DNA of 64,000 nt from Paractinoplanes toevensis (GTDB lineage: Bacteria > Actinomycetota > Actinomycetes > Mycobacteriales > Micromonosporaceae): positions 62,001-126,000 of the forward strand of contig NZ_BOQN01000076.1 of assembly GCF_018332695.1 (NCBI RefSeq), given 5' to 3'. The translations under genes were made by a program, and so were the position numbers. Position 1 is the stretch's first letter. Each line of letters starts with the position of its first letter. Under the pieces are notes generated by a model that did not search any database, was not told where the DNA came from, and saw only the letters and a program-made list of their open reading frames with translations. Of this stretch, positions 1-8,313 are shown piece by piece.

Positions 1-233
1 ATCTCCACCGCCTCGGCGTCGGTGACCACCCGTACCCGGGCGCCGCGGTGCGGGGTGTGCACGACCACCCCGTCCTGGCCGAGGCGGACCAGCGCGGTGC
101 GCACGATCGCCCGGCTGACCTGTAATCGCTGGGCGAGGTCGGCCTCGACGAGGCGCTCGTTGGGCATCAGCTCGCCGCTGTGGATCAGGGACCGCAACCG
201 CTCGTAGGCGTCGTCGACGGCAGGCGACGTCAC
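1..233 (-). CDS. GntR-family transcriptional regulator, N-terminal part
   Basis: The reverse strand from a GTG at 233 reads without a stop to the window edge (77 residues visible). The visible part is a GntR/FadR-type winged helix: an opening helix ending in YERLRSLIHSGEL, then ERLVEADLAQRLQVSR and the wing VVVHTPHRGARVRVV. These proteins bind DNA as dimers and sense a small acid or sugar through a C-terminal domain, which lies off the window. A purine-rich GGGGGA sits upstream of the GTG. It is divergent from the ABC importer operon, so it is a good candidate for that operon's regulator; the effector is unknown. Confidence 0.8.
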   Translation of the reverse strand, partial: MTSPAVDDAYERLRSLIHSGELMPNERLVEADLAQRLQVSRAIVRTALVRLGQDGVVVHTPHRGARVRVVTDAEAVE

Positions 234-536
234 GAAAAGCTGTCCCCCTCAGAAGAGCCACGGATTGCTCACAATCTTGTGCACAGCATCGCGTCCGGCC
301 GGAAAGCTGTCAACCGCCGCTTGACCTGCATCGATGTCCATTTCGGAGGGCGATGGCCAGTATATGACGGCCGCTTTCGCCCGATAAGGGTGCGATGACA
401 GGTGAGACCCCCTGCTCTACGATTTCGACCGGACGCGGCCCCGAACGGACGATCGTCAATTGACAGACCGTCCATGCAGGTCAGACGAACAGTCATCGCC
501 GCCGATCGGACCGGCGGATTCTCAGGAGGCTTAGGG
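234..536. promoter_or_regulatory. Divergent control region between GntR gene and ABC operon
   Basis: This 303-base gap holds no convincing gene. The palindrome TGTGCACA at 278-285 fits the GT...AC core of GntR/FadR-type operators. A second pair, TGACCTGCAT at 322-331 and its exact reverse complement ATGCAGGTCA at 474-483, lies 142 bases apart and could support looping or two-site binding. A TTGACA hexamer at 460-465 is a possible -35 for the operon, with no clear -10. AGGAGG at 524-529 is the ribosome site for the lipoprotein gene. Confidence 0.45.
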
Positions 537-1571
537 ATGTTCAGACGCTCTCGTGTGCTGGCGGCTACGCTGCTCGCCACGGTGCTCGTGACGGCCAGTG
601 CTTGCTCCAAGGACGACAGCTCCAGCGACGGCGGCTCGACCGTCGGTGCGGGGAGCGGCGACCTGAAGAAGGTCACCTACGTGACGGCGTTCGGCGCCGT
701 GGGCCGTGACTCCTTCGTATGGGTGGCGAAGGAGAAGGGCTTCTTCAAGGACGCCGGCATCGACGTCGACATCCAGAAGGGCACCGGTAACGTCCAGAAC
801 CTCACGCTGATCAAGTCGGGCGGGGCACAGTTCGCGGCCCTCGACTTCACCGGCGCCGAGATCCAGGCCGGCCTGGGCAAGTTCACCAACTGGCGCGCGG
901 TCGCCGCGGTGCACCAGCAGACGCTGGTGTCCATCATGACCACCGCCGACACCAAGATCACCAAGCCGACCGACCTGACCGGCAAGACCGTCGGCACCGG
1001 CACCGGCTCGGTCAGCGAGCTGCTGTTCCCGGCGTACGCGAAGCAGGCCGGCCTCGACCCCACCAAGGTCAAGCTGCAGGGCGCGCAGACCACCGCGCTG
1101 AACGGCCTGATGGCCCAGCGCAAGGTGGACGCGCTGTCGACCTTCCTGCTCAGCAAGAAGGCCCTGGAGACCGCCTCCAAGAAGGAGGTGACCGTGATGC
1201 CGTACTCGGAGTACCTGTCCGACCTGTTCGGCAACGCGATCATCGCCCGCGAGGAGCTCATCGCCAGCGACAAGGACCTGGTGAAGAAGTTCACCGAGGC
1301 CGCCATGAAGGGCCTGCAGTACGCCGTCGACCACCCCGACGAGGCCGCCAGCATCATGAACAAGGCCGAGCCCACCGCCGCCATCCCCGCGGCCGTCGGT
1401 GAGATCAACGCCATGAAGCCGTACGTGGCCCCGCCGAACGGTGCCCCGCTCGGCCACCTCGACCAGGAGCGGGTGGCCCGCAGCATCGCGGTTCTGCAGG
1501 GCAACGGCCTGATCCCGGCCGGCCTCACGCCGGACAAGGTCGTCGACTTCAGCTTCATCCCGGCCAGCTGA
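537..1571 (+). CDS. ABC transporter substrate-binding lipoprotein (NMT1/SsuA-like)
   Basis: This 344-residue lipoprotein captures substrate outside the cell for the importer encoded next. The N-terminus has RR, a hydrophobic stretch and the lipobox A-S-A-C, giving a lipidated Cys23, followed by a Ser/Asp/Gly linker. The mature part is an NMT1/THI5-like periplasmic-binding fold (VAKEKGFFKDAGIDVDI; later GKTVGTGTGSVSELLF), the class serving nitrate, sulfonates, taurine or pyrimidine precursors. The ATG at 537 was chosen over an upstream in-frame GTG at 402 because it has AGGAGG seven bases away and gives a proper signal peptide. The exact substrate cannot be read from sequence. Confidence 0.88.
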   Translation: MFRRSRVLAATLLATVLVTASACSKDDSSSDGGSTVGAGSGDLKKVTYVTAFGAVGRDSFVWVAKEKGFFKDAGIDVDIQKGTGNVQNLTLIKSGGAQFAALDFTGAEIQAGLGKFTNWRAVAAVHQQTLVSIMTTADTKITKPTDLTGKTVGTGTGSVSELLFPAYAKQAGLDPTKVKLQGAQTTALNGLMAQRKVDALSTFLLSKKALETASKKEVTVMPYSEYLSDLFGNAIIAREELIASDKDLVKKFTEAAMKGLQYAVDHPDEAASIMNKAEPTAAIPAAVGEINAMKPYVAPPNGAPLGHLDQERVARSIAVLQGNGLIPAGLTPDKVVDFSFIPAS

Positions 1572-1576
1572 CGCAC

Positions 1577-1608
1577 TGCGCGGGGCGGGTAAGCTCCCGC
1601 CCCGCGCA
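1577..1608 (+). terminator. Perfect 13-bp hairpin between lipoprotein and permease genes
   Basis: TGCGCGGGGCGGG at 1577-1589 pairs perfectly with 1596-1608 across a 6-base loop (TAAGCT). No T-run follows, so it is more likely a partial terminator or mRNA-protecting hairpin than a full stop. It sits six bases after the lipoprotein stop codon and ahead of the permease ribosome site (AGGAG, 1619-1623). In that place it would give more binding protein than membrane components. Confidence 0.6.
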
Positions 1609-1630
1609 CGCTCTACACAGGAGCAGGAAC

Positions 1631-2413
1631 ATGACGGACTTCGACGCCGGCTCGCGGACCTCGCGGGTGTGGACCAACGTGGGGCTGCCCATCCTCGGCG
1701 TGGTCATCACGGTCGGGGCGTGGTGGGGCATCACCGCGGCCTTCCACATCGACCCCTTCTACGTGCCGTCGCCGGCCGACGTGGTCGACACGTTCCTGCG
1801 TACGCCCGAATTCCTCCTGCAGGAAACCTGGACCACCCTGCAGCGCGTGCTGATCGGCTTCGCGATCGCCGTGGCCCTGGGCCTGGTGATCGCGGTGACC
1901 CTGGCCGCGTCCCGCACCGTCGAGCGCATGGCCATGCCGATCCTCGCCGCGATCAACGCGGTCCCGAAGGTCGCCCTCGCCCCGCTGCTGCTGGTCTGGA
2001 TGGGCTTCGGCGACTCCCCGAAAATCGTCATGGTGGTGCTGGTCAGCTTCTTCCCGGTGATCGTCTCGACCATGGCCGGGCTCACCTCCACCCCCGACGA
2101 CCTGCAGGAACTCACCCGCTCGCTGAAAGCGTCCTGGTGGCAGACCTTCGTCAAGGTGCGGCTGACCTGGGCGCTGCCGCAGGTCTTCGTCGGCCTCAAG
2201 GTGGCCACCCCGCTGGCCATCATCGGTGCGGTCATCGGCGAGGTGGTCAACCCCGACCGCGGCCTCGGCTCGGTCATCGCCGGCTCCGGCGCCTCCAACG
2301 ACACCCCGCTCGCGTTCGCCGCGCTGGTCCTGCTCGCCGTCACCGGCGTAGTCCTCTTCTACCTGGTCGCCGGGATCGAGCGGCTGCTCGTCCCGTGGAG
2401 GGTCGCAAAATGA
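1631..2413 (+). CDS. ABC transporter permease (SsuC/TauC-like)
   Basis: This 260-residue inner-membrane permease of the BPD_transp_1 family forms the import channel with its partner ATPase. About six membrane segments are visible, starting at residues 15-35. The cytoplasmic coupling loop (EAA-like) lies around LTRSLKASWWQTFVKVRL, followed by ALPQVFVGLKVATPLAIIGA. Length is normal for the SsuC/TauC class. The ATG at 1631 has AGGAG eight bases upstream. Its stop overlaps the ATPase start (ATGA at 2410), so the two are translationally coupled. Confidence 0.9.
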   Translation: MTDFDAGSRTSRVWTNVGLPILGVVITVGAWWGITAAFHIDPFYVPSPADVVDTFLRTPEFLLQETWTTLQRVLIGFAIAVALGLVIAVTLAASRTVERMAMPILAAINAVPKVALAPLLLVWMGFGDSPKIVMVVLVSFFPVIVSTMAGLTSTPDDLQELTRSLKASWWQTFVKVRLTWALPQVFVGLKVATPLAIIGAVIGEVVNPDRGLGSVIAGSGASNDTPLAFAALVLLAVTGVVLFYLVAGIERLLVPWRVAK

Positions 2414-3189
2414 TCACCATCGACGGCGTGTCCCAGACGTTCAAGGGAAAGTCCGGCCCGGTCGAGGCCATCCGGGACATCAGCCTGACCATCGGCGAGG
2501 GCGAGTTCCTCACCGTGATCGGCCGCTCCGGCTGCGGCAAGTCCACCCTGTTGCGCATGATCGCCGGCCTGCTCAAGCCGACCAAGGGCGAGGTGCGGGT
2601 GGCCGGCGAGGTGGTCCGCGAACCCCGCCGCGACGTCGCGATGGTCTTCCAGAAACCGGCCCTGCTGCCGTGGCGCTCGGTCGAGGACAACATCATGCTG
2701 CCGGTCGAGATCTTCGGCCGCCGCAAGGCCGACCACCGGGCCCAGGTCGACCGCCTCCTCGAAACCACCGGCCTGACCGGCTTCCGCAAGCGCCTGCCGC
2801 ACGAACTCTCCGGCGGCATGCAGCAGCGCGTCTCCCTCTGCCGGGCGCTGATCCAGAACCCCAAGGTCATGCTGATGGACGAGCCGTTCTCGGCCCTGGA
2901 CGCCCTGACCCGCGAAGAGCTGGCGGTCGAACTCCAGCGCATCCACATGGACCTCGGCACCACCATCGTCTTCGTGACCCACTCCATCCAGGAGGCGGTC
3001 CTGCTGGCCGACCGGGTCGCGGTGCTCAGCTCCCGCCCGGGCCAGGTGCGGCGCCTGGTCGAGATCCCGATCCCGCGCCCGCGCTCCTTCGGCCACAACG
3101 CCCACCTGGACCAGGTCGCCGGGGTGTCGGCCGAGCTGCATTCGCTCCTGCTCAGCGACACCCACCTCCCCAAAACCTCAACCCTTTAG
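2410..3189 (+). CDS. ABC transporter ATP-binding protein (SsuB/TauB-like)
   Basis: This 259-residue ATPase powers the importer. Walker A is GRSGCGKST near residue 39, the Q-loop lies in MVFQKPALLPW, the signature is LSGGMQQR, Walker B is VMLMDEPFSALD and the H-loop is in VTHSIQEA. All key residues are present. FQKPALLPWRSVEDN is typical of the nitrate/sulfonate/taurine branch. Its ATG overlaps the permease stop by four bases. A convergent SDR gene begins 51 bases after its stop. Confidence 0.93.
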   Translation: MITIDGVSQTFKGKSGPVEAIRDISLTIGEGEFLTVIGRSGCGKSTLLRMIAGLLKPTKGEVRVAGEVVREPRRDVAMVFQKPALLPWRSVEDNIMLPVEIFGRRKADHRAQVDRLLETTGLTGFRKRLPHELSGGMQQRVSLCRALIQNPKVMLMDEPFSALDALTREELAVELQRIHMDLGTTIVFVTHSIQEAVLLADRVAVLSSRPGQVRRLVEIPIPRPRSFGHNAHLDQVAGVSAELHSLLLSDTHLPKTSTL

Positions 3190-3240
3190 CCGTACGCCGT
3201 CCGGGGCACGATCTGGCCGGGGCGGGTCATCACCGTCGGC

Positions 3241-3966
3241 TCAGGGGACGAACGCGGCCAGTTGCTCGTCCAGCCATGGGTAGAGCTCCTCGGCCCTGGT
3301 GTTCAGGCGGGACTTCAGGTGTCGGGTCTGGTCGTCGGCCAGCACCTCGAACGAGCCGTCCGCCACGGCGTCGTAGGCCTGGGCCACCACGCTTTCGGCG
3401 CTCACCTTCGGCACGTCCCAGCGGGCCGACATCGGGGTGTCGATCATGCCGACCAGCAGGCCGATCACCTGCGTGCCCTGCCCACGAAGCTCCACCCGCA
3501 GGGCGTTGGTGGCCGACCACATGGCCGCCTTGGAAGCCGCGTAGCCGGTCGGCACGCTGACCCAGGCCGCCGACGACAGGATGTTCAGCAGGGTGCCGCC
3601 GCCGTTGGCCGCCAGCACCGGAGTGAAGGCGCGCGCGACGCGGAGCGTACCGAAGAAGTTGGTCTCGAAGGTTTTGCGAAGCTCCTCCTCCGGGCCGGAG
3701 ATGGAGTCGCCGGCGGGTGCGATGGCGGCGTTGTTGATCAGCAGGTCGACGTCGGGCGCGGCCAGGGCGGCGCGGGTCGCGCCGTCGGGATCCGTCAGGT
3801 CGAGGTCCAGCGGTCGCACGCGGTCGTCGGCCCAGTGCTTCGGCGTGCGGGCGGCGGCGTAGACCCTGGTAGCGCCCCGGTCGAGCGCCTGCCGCACGAA
3901 CTGCTCGCCGAGGCCACCGTTGGCCCCGGTGACGAGCACCGTCCGGCCGTCGAGTCGGTTGTTCAT
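3241..3966 (-). CDS. Short-chain dehydrogenase/reductase
   Basis: This 241-residue cytoplasmic Rossmann-fold oxidoreductase has the cofactor loop TGANGGLG (13-20), the NNAA motif (78-81), the active-site Ser131 and YxxxK as Tyr142/Lys146, so it should be active. The aromatic Arg-rich turn AAARTPKHW after beta-2 suggests NADP(H). Substrate is unknown. It is divergent from a TetR-type regulator with a shared operator between them, and is very likely that regulator's target. Confidence 0.9.
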   Translation of the reverse strand: MNNRLDGRTVLVTGANGGLGEQFVRQALDRGATRVYAAARTPKHWADDRVRPLDLDLTDPDGATRAALAAPDVDLLINNAAIAPAGDSISGPEEELRKTFETNFFGTLRVARAFTPVLAANGGGTLLNILSSAAWVSVPTGYAASKAAMWSATNALRVELRGQGTQVIGLLVGMIDTPMSARWDVPKVSAESVVAQAYDAVADGSFEVLADDQTRHLKSRLNTRAEELYPWLDEQLAAFVP

Positions 3967-4005
3967 CTAGACTCCTTCAGCAAGTGGGGAGTGCCCCCGG
4001 TTCCA

Positions 4006-4032
4006 ACTATGTGGGGACTGTCCCCAGATAGT
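4006..4032. promoter_or_regulatory. Palindromic operator between SDR and TetR genes
   Basis: Two 13-base arms, ACTATGTGGGGAC and GTCCCCAGATAGT, flank a central T at 4019 with a single mismatch. A weaker GTGGGGAGTGCCCCC-like copy lies at about 3984-3998. The site overlaps the region just upstream of the TetR ribosome site (AAGAAGGAG, 4034-4042). Size and symmetry are what a TetR dimer, or pair of dimers, binds. I infer autoregulation and control of the divergent SDR gene. Confidence 0.7.
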
Positions 4033-4047
4033 CAAGAAGGAGTGGCG

Positions 4048-4641
4048 ATGGCTACTGCGGCGAAGCGCCCGCTGCGCGCGGACGCCCAGCGCAACCGGGA
4101 CGCGATCCTGGCCGCGGCGCGCGAGATCTTCGCGGCCGAGGGCGTGCTCACCTCGCTCGACGGCATCGCGCTGCGGGCCGGCGTGGGCAACGCCACCCTC
4201 TACCGGAACTTCCCGACCCGCGACGACCTGCTCGCCGCCGTCATGCACACCAGCATCGCCGACGCCCTGGCCGAGGCCGACGCCCTGGCCCGCACCCGCT
4301 CACCGCGCGACGCCCTGGCCGAGTGGCTGTTCCGGCTGACCTGGCAGCTGCGCATCTGGCACGACCTGCCCTACTGCCTGGCCACCGCGCACCACGCCGC
4401 GGCCTCACCGATGAACCCGACCACCGACCCACTGGTGGAGCGAACGGCCGCCCTCCTCGACGCGGCCGACGCGGCCGGCCGGATCACCCCCGACGAGGTG
4501 TACGAGCTGGTCCTGGCCCTGTCGTGGGCCGTCGACCGCTTCCACGACGACGAGCCGGCCGCCCGCCGCCGCGTCACCATCGGCACCGCCGGCATCTTCA
4601 CCTGCCGCCCGACGTACGGTCACCAGGATGGACTCTCGTGA
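4048..4641 (+). CDS. TetR/AcrR-family transcriptional regulator
   Basis: This 197-residue repressor has an N-terminal three-helix DNA-binding domain, from RNRDAILAAAREIFAAEG through the recognition segment GVGNATLYRNFPTRDDL. A helical ligand-binding domain rich in Ala, Trp and His follows (SetR-like C-terminal region). The ATG at 4048 has AAGAAGGAG six bases upstream. It overlaps the hydrolase gene by 14 bases and is divergent from the SDR gene, so the three probably form one regulon. Confidence 0.88.
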   Translation: MATAAKRPLRADAQRNRDAILAAAREIFAAEGVLTSLDGIALRAGVGNATLYRNFPTRDDLLAAVMHTSIADALAEADALARTRSPRDALAEWLFRLTWQLRIWHDLPYCLATAHHAAASPMNPTTDPLVERTAALLDAADAAGRITPDEVYELVLALSWAVDRFHDDEPAARRRVTIGTAGIFTCRPTYGHQDGLS

Positions 4642-5422
4642 TATCGACCGTGACGGCACCCGCCTGCACGCTCTGTGGCAACCGGGGACCGGCACGCCAC
4701 TGGTAGTCATCCCGGGCGTCATGACCGACGCGAAGGGATGGCGGCGGGTCGCGGCGGCGATCGACCGCCCCGAACCGGTCCTCATTCTCAACCGGCGAGG
4801 CCGGGCACCGAGCGGGCCCCTCGGCAGCGGCTACGGTGTCGAGACCGAGGTGCTCGACCTGTTGGCCTGGCTCGACCGGCTGGACGAGCCGGCCCGGCTG
4901 CTCGGCTGGAGTTACGGCGGGCTGGTCGCCATCGAGGCGGCAGCGCGGACGGCGGCGGTCGCTCAGGTGATCGCGTACGAGCCGGTGGTGCGACCGTTCG
5001 GGGCCGCCGCGGTGCCCGCCCTGCGGGCGGCGACCGCCGCCGGCGACCTGGACCGGGCCGTCGAGGTGGTCAACCTCGACGTCTCGCGGTACTCGCCGGA
5101 GCACGTCGCCGCCTTGCGGGCCACTCCGGCCTGGGCGTTGTTGCGGCAGTGGGCGGCGCCGGTGGCGGAGGAGCTGGCGGCGCTCAACGCGTTCACTCCC
5201 GGGCCGGAGCGGTGGACCGACGTGAAGGTGCCGTTCGACCTCATCGTCGGCGAGCACAGCCGGGACGGCGAGCCGTACGGCGTCGCCTTCACCGCGGTCC
5301 AGCGGATGCTGCCGGGCACGGCCATGCACGTCCTGCCCGGTCAGGGCCACCTCGCCCACGCCGAGGCACCGGAACAGCTGGGGCTTTTGATCGGCGGCAT
5401 CATCGCCGGCCGCGCGGCCTGA
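4628..5422 (+). CDS. Alpha/beta-fold hydrolase
   Basis: This 264-residue cytoplasmic hydrolase has the nucleophile elbow GWSYGG (Ser95) in the right place after a Rossmann-like core, an oxyanion-side segment near VVIPGVMTDAKGW, and a catalytic His in GQGHLAHAE near the C-terminus. No signal peptide is visible. It overlaps the upstream TetR gene, so coupled expression is likely. The substrate cannot be assigned. Confidence 0.85.
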   Translation: MDSRDIDRDGTRLHALWQPGTGTPLVVIPGVMTDAKGWRRVAAAIDRPEPVLILNRRGRAPSGPLGSGYGVETEVLDLLAWLDRLDEPARLLGWSYGGLVAIEAAARTAAVAQVIAYEPVVRPFGAAAVPALRAATAAGDLDRAVEVVNLDVSRYSPEHVAALRATPAWALLRQWAAPVAEELAALNAFTPGPERWTDVKVPFDLIVGEHSRDGEPYGVAFTAVQRMLPGTAMHVLPGQGHLAHAEAPEQLGLLIGGIIAGRAA

Positions 5423-5426
5423 GCGG

Positions 5427-6464
5427 TCAGTGCCGGCGCAGTTTGGCCACCCGGCCCTGTTCGCCGGAGGCCCAGCAGGCGCCGTCGTGGGCGCACCGGA
5501 CCGCGTCGAAGCTGCCCGTGTCGAAGCGCTTCCAGGTCCGGCCGGCGTCCAGCGACAGATCGCTTCCGGTCGGTCCGACGGCCAGGGCGGCCGGGCCGTG
5601 GCCGATCCAGGCCGCGCCGGAGCGGTACTCGCCGGGGACCGTTCGGGCCACCGTCCAGGTGCGACCGCGCAGGTAGGCGGCGCCGGCCGGGGCCGCGTCG
5701 GGGACCGCGTAGTCGCCGCCCACGGCCAGGCCGTGGGTGCGGTCGCGGAAGGCCAGGCTGTAGATGCCGGCGCTGGGGCCGCTCGGGATCGGGGTCGCCG
5801 TCGCCGTCCAGGTGCGGCCGCCGTCGGTGGAGGAGAAGACGCGGGACGCCGCGCCGCCGCCGGTGGCGAACCAGGCCTGGCCGGCCGCGGACACCAGGCA
5901 GGTGCCGCTGGCCGCGAAGGCGAACTCGCCCGCCAGGGCGGCGGGCATGCCGGCGGGGGAGCGGACCGACCAGGTGCGGCCGCCGTCGCTGGTGGCCAGG
6001 ATGCGGAACTTGCCGTCGACCGGGTCGGACAGCGCCAGGCCGTGCCGACGGTCGAGGAACGTCACGCAGTCGTAGAACGCGTTCGGGTCTTCGTTGCGGA
6101 ACGTCTCGGTCCAGGAGCGGCCGCCGTCCGTGGTCGCGTACAGCCGGGAGTCCGTGCCGTTGCCGATGGTCAGGGCGGTCGCGGTGCGGGCGTCGAACGC
6201 CTCGATGTCGCGGAACTGCAGCTCGGCCGCGTCGGCCGGGCCGACGGACTGCCAGCTGCGGCCGCCGTCGGTCGTCCGCAGGATCGTGCCCGCGCTGCCG
6301 GCCACCCACGCGACCCGGTCGCTGACCGGGGCCAGGCCGCGGAAGCGCGCGGTCGTTCCGGTGTCGCTGAGCTGCCACTGCGGCTTTCCGTGGGTGAAGC
6401 CGGCCACGGACGCGACCACGGCCAGCCCGGCGACAACGATCGACAACTTTCGCTGCAACGTCAT
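5427..6464 (-). CDS. Secreted BNR/Ycf48-like beta-propeller protein
   Basis: This 345-residue protein has an N-terminal membrane or signal segment (LSIVVAGLAVVASVAG) and then repeated blades carrying TTDGGRSW, TSDGGRTW and STDGGRTW. These Asp-box (BNR) repeats are seen in sialidase-like and Ycf48/HCF136-like propellers. No sialidase catalytic set is evident, so a binding or scaffold role is more likely than hydrolysis. It follows the membrane hydrolase gene by 15 bases on the same strand, and the two probably share a transcript. Confidence 0.78.
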   Translation of the reverse strand: MTLQRKLSIVVAGLAVVASVAGFTHGKPQWQLSDTGTTARFRGLAPVSDRVAWVAGSAGTILRTTDGGRSWQSVGPADAAELQFRDIEAFDARTATALTIGNGTDSRLYATTDGGRSWTETFRNEDPNAFYDCVTFLDRRHGLALSDPVDGKFRILATSDGGRTWSVRSPAGMPAALAGEFAFAASGTCLVSAAGQAWFATGGGAASRVFSSTDGGRTWTATATPIPSGPSAGIYSLAFRDRTHGLAVGGDYAVPDAAPAGAAYLRGRTWTVARTVPGEYRSGAAWIGHGPAALAVGPTGSDLSLDAGRTWKRFDTGSFDAVRCAHDGACWASGEQGRVAKLRRH

Positions 6465-6479
6465 TCCGGCAAACTACCG

Positions 6480-8189
6480 CTACTGATCGATAAGGGCACG
6501 TAGTCGCACGGTGTCCGCCACTGTCCAGCCGGGTGGGGGCGCCACCGCGGCCCAGCCGTCGACCGTTCCCGACTTGTAGACGTGGCCGTGCCCCATCGGC
6601 ACCTTGTTCGCGAAGATCAGGTCCACCATGGTCTGCCAGAACGTGACGACCGGGTACCAGTGCATGTCGGGGGTCACGTCGGGGCCGCGCTCGCCGCGCA
6701 GCCAGCCGGGGCGGTGCCACAGCAGGTTGGGGTTCCACCAGACGACCGGGTCGGACGAGTTCTGCATGTAGACGACCGTGGGTGGCGGGCCGGTCAGCTC
6801 GCGCAGCTCGGACGCCCGGGAGGCGAACTCGATCGGCAGGCCTTCGTAGCGGGGATCCCAGACCGTGCTGCCGGCCTCCCGGTCGCGGGTCAGCTGCTGG
6901 TGGATCGGGTTGGCGAAGGTCGGCCCCTCGAGCAGGATCCCGTCGGCGCCCGCGGCCATCTTCTCCGCGGTGCCGAAGGTCTTCTCCGTCCCGTACGTTC
7001 CGAGGCTCTCTCCGAAGATCAACAGCTTGGGCCGGGTCGTGGGCGGCATCGCCGCCCACCGGTCGTGCACCGCGGTGATCAGCGCCGCGGACGCCTCGAC
7101 CACCTTGGACCGGTCGACCCAGAACGAGATCCAGCTGGGCAGGTACGAGTACTGCATCGAGACCAGCGCGGTGTCGCCGTCGTACATGTATTCCAAGGAG
7201 CTGGTCACGTCGTTGTCCACCCAGCCGGTGCCGGTCGGGGTGAACACCGCGACCACGGCCCGGTCGAACGCGCCGGTGCGGTCCATCTCGCGCACCACCA
7301 GCGCGGCCCGCGACTGGGCGTCGTCGTCCGAGGCCAGCCCGGCGTAGAGCCGGATCGGCTCGGTGGCGGCCCGCCCGCTGAACGTGCTGAGCTGCTCGGT
7401 CGTGGGTGCCTTGGCGACGAAGTTGCGGCCCTGCCGGCCGAGCGAGTCCCAGTCGACCAGCGAACCGGGGCCGCCGGAGCGCAGCGCGGTGCCCGGTCGC
7501 ACGACGCCGCGCCCGGTCCCGGAGTCGGTGATCGCGGCCGACCGGTCCGCCGTCGCGTAGAGGTTCTCCACGAGCAGGTTGTCCAGCGCCCCGTAACTCA
7601 GCATGCTGACGACCAGGAAGCCGGCGCAGTAGGCCGCCGACTCGGGGACGTACTGCCCGAGGAGCCGGGCGATGCCGTGCGCGGCGAGCCGCAGCAGCCG
7701 GGCGACCAGCAGCAGCATCCCGAACGTGAGCAGGCTGATCCCGACGGTGCGCAGGGCGTCGTACTCCTGCTGGGGTTCCATGCCGAGGCGGACCCGCAAC
7801 TCGCGCTGCCATCGGGTGCCCAGCCAGAGGAAGACCAGGATCAGCACCGGCAGCAGGGCGAACAGCAGGTGCCAGGCGATCCGTTCGACCCGGCGGGACG
7901 GCCACCAGCGCAGCCGGACGAGTGCACCCAGGGTGGTGCCGACCGCGTACCCGATGGCGGCGGTGAGCCCGGCCACCACGCCCTGCAGGAACCAGGGGCG
8001 GGGGAGCAGTGACGGGGTGAAGGAGAGGCAGTAGAAGAGGGCCGACAGGCCGAAGCCGGTGACGCTGAGCTTGCAGCGGACCATCCGGCGGGACACCACG
8101 GTGTTCTCGGGACTGCGCCGCGGCGCCGGGATCCAGCTGCGTCGCGGCGCGGGTGAGTCCGGCGGGACCGTCACCACCAGCCTGTCCAT
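6480..8189 (-). CDS. Membrane alpha/beta-hydrolase (Abhydrolase_9 family)
   Basis: This 569-residue protein has an N-terminal multi-span membrane domain (LSALFYCLSFTPSLLPRPW begins the first span; further spans to about residue 180). A hydrolase-like C-terminal domain follows, with the elbow IFGESLGTYG. This matches the actinobacterial Abhydrolase_9 pair of domains, whose reaction is unknown. The ATG at 8189 is preferred over a GTG at 8237 because of GGGGGA upstream; the first 15 codons of the longer form look uncoded. Confidence 0.8.
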   Translation of the reverse strand: MDRLVVTVPPDSPAPRRSWIPAPRRSPENTVVSRRMVRCKLSVTGFGLSALFYCLSFTPSLLPRPWFLQGVVAGLTAAIGYAVGTTLGALVRLRWWPSRRVERIAWHLLFALLPVLILVFLWLGTRWQRELRVRLGMEPQQEYDALRTVGISLLTFGMLLLVARLLRLAAHGIARLLGQYVPESAAYCAGFLVVSMLSYGALDNLLVENLYATADRSAAITDSGTGRGVVRPGTALRSGGPGSLVDWDSLGRQGRNFVAKAPTTEQLSTFSGRAATEPIRLYAGLASDDDAQSRAALVVREMDRTGAFDRAVVAVFTPTGTGWVDNDVTSSLEYMYDGDTALVSMQYSYLPSWISFWVDRSKVVEASAALITAVHDRWAAMPPTTRPKLLIFGESLGTYGTEKTFGTAEKMAAGADGILLEGPTFANPIHQQLTRDREAGSTVWDPRYEGLPIEFASRASELRELTGPPPTVVYMQNSSDPVVWWNPNLLWHRPGWLRGERGPDVTPDMHWYPVVTFWQTMVDLIFANKVPMGHGHVYKSGTVDGWAAVAPPPGWTVADTVRLRALIDQ

Positions 8190-8313
8190 CGGCGTCCCCC
8201 GATCCCCGCTAGCGAACGTCACCCCATCTTCGACCACCGATGCCAGCGATGGTTGACCTCATGAGCCAGGCGGCCCGACATTTCGCATCATCTGGAGGCA
8301 TGACCCGGGACGG

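Noticed and set aside
402..536. Upstream GTG start for the substrate-binding lipoprotein
   Set aside because: It would bury the signal peptide and lipobox 45 residues inside; AGGAGG stands before the ATG at 537.
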